A program made the position numbers and the translations under genes. A model generated the notes under the pieces. That model saw nothing but the letters and a program-made list of their open reading frames with translations, did no database searches and had not been told where the DNA came from. A stretch of 64,000 bases of DNA from Methylobacterium sp. Leaf99 (GTDB lineage: Bacteria > Pseudomonadota > Alphaproteobacteria > Rhizobiales > Beijerinckiaceae): positions 1,548,178 through 1,612,177 of the forward strand of contig NZ_LMMU01000001.1 of NCBI RefSeq assembly GCF_001422375.1, given 5' to 3'. Positions 63,449 to 64,000 of the stretch are shown in pieces. How positions within the stretch are numbered: the first letter of the stretch is position 1; each line of letters starts with the position of its first letter.

Positions 63449-64000
63449 TCATCGCATTCCACTTCGCGTCGCGGCAGCCGTGCCTGCGCCGGGCGTCTCG
63501 GATCACGCCTCCACCCGCCGGGCGTGCCGCGCCCCCATGCGACGAACCGGCCCCGCTTCGGCGCAGGGCACGGCATGTCCGTCTCACGCGTCCACGGACA
63601 CGCAACTTCAGTATGCAGAACCCATATGTCTACCCGTTGTGGGTGTATAGACAGACGAGGAGTAGTGATCTTAGATTTGGTAATTGATAAACGCAAATCC
63701 TGTCTTCAGGATGCATTCGAGACCGATTCGACCCGCGCGCACCGTCGATGCGCCGCGACACGCACCCTGAACAACGAATCGAAATCATCAAATCGCCGTC
63801 CCTCCGGCCCCACTAAGATTAGGGAATTCTGCAGGTTTCGATCGTCGTCCGCTCGACGGGTCGTCGGCGGACATTTTCAACTTCGTCCGCGACGAACCTC
63901 TTTTGCGCACGTCTTGCTGGACATCGATTTCAAACTCCCCTCCATGGGCCGACTCTATTTGATTACCCGATTACGATGATTGCATATGGCCGTCTCATGA
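63449..64000. other. Gene-free stretch at the right edge
   Basis: No convincing gene is seen on either strand. The region turns less GC-rich after about 63610. An imperfect hairpin, TGTCTACCC (63627) with GGGTGTATAGACA (63641-63653), stands about 180 bp upstream of the AraC gene and could be a regulatory site. The last bases may be the leader of a gene beyond the window. Confidence 0.5.

Noticed and set aside
63524..63979. A 151-codon open frame near the right edge
   Set aside because: The translation has no recognisable domain, mixes compositions and runs through the putative regulatory hairpin upstream of the AraC gene.

Overview
The window reads as chromosome of a very GC-rich alphaproteobacterium. 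Gene content (DctABD, PaoABC-type aldehyde oxidase, Tad minor pilins, HWE kinase, split DsbD system) and the abundant palindromic intergenic repeats suggest a Methylobacterium/Methylorubrum-type member of the Hyphomicrobiales. This placement is inference; there is no rRNA gene. One tRNA (Phe, GAA) lies near the right end. I see no transposase, integrase, phage gene or CRISPR array.

Layout. 1-3.8 kb: a PaoABC-type molybdenum aldehyde oxidoreductase, cut by the left edge. 4-7.2 kb: two TadE-like minor pilins facing a TadG-like von Willebrand protein. 7.4-10.2 kb: a DUF1289 protein, a periplasmic thioredoxin plus CcdA pair, and an alpha/beta hydrolase. 10.2-16.6 kb: a DadA-like oxidoreductase and a C4-dicarboxylate locus in which dctA diverges from dctBD; a complete sigma-54 control region (activator palindrome, IHF site, -24/-12 promoter) is legible between them. 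17-20 kb: a chemoreceptor and a lone bioF-like gene. 20-31 kb: a carbohydrate island with nine glycosyltransferase-like genes in several divergent units. Its largest operon begins with a sucrose-phosphate-synthase-like protein fused to a HAD phosphatase. 31-36.6 kb: an MFS/acyltransferase/acyl-ACP synthetase fusion with a divergent TetR regulator and a palindromic operator, then a CoA-transferase. 37-47 kb: a catalase-related peroxidase, a large orphan HWE histidine kinase, a GH63-type glucosidase and a serine beta-lactamase-like hydrolase.

47.7-50.2 kb is a small accessory patch: a small helical protein translationally coupled to an HNH-like protein, then a visibly AT-richer stretch with a Panacea-domain (SocA/DUF4065) protein overlapped by a two-helix membrane protein (a probable PanA/PanT toxin-antitoxin pair), and a short protein resembling the front half of a BrnA-type antitoxin. 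This is the best candidate for a poorly described system. 50-64 kb: glutaryl-CoA dehydrogenase-like enzyme, AEC transporter, outer-membrane barrel, an acid-phosphatase autotransporter, a 3-hydroxyacyl-CoA dehydrogenase-like enzyme, an ABC importer operon, tRNA-Phe and an AraC regulator.

Five intergenic regions (about 36.8, 45.0, 47.2, 54.3 and 58.1 kb) carry one family of modular palindromic repeats. Two of these also contain a roughly 200-bp foldback element. Start codons were chosen from Shine-Dalgarno spacing, 1-4 nt overlaps and family-typical N-termini. No database search was possible, so family assignments rest on recognised motifs.
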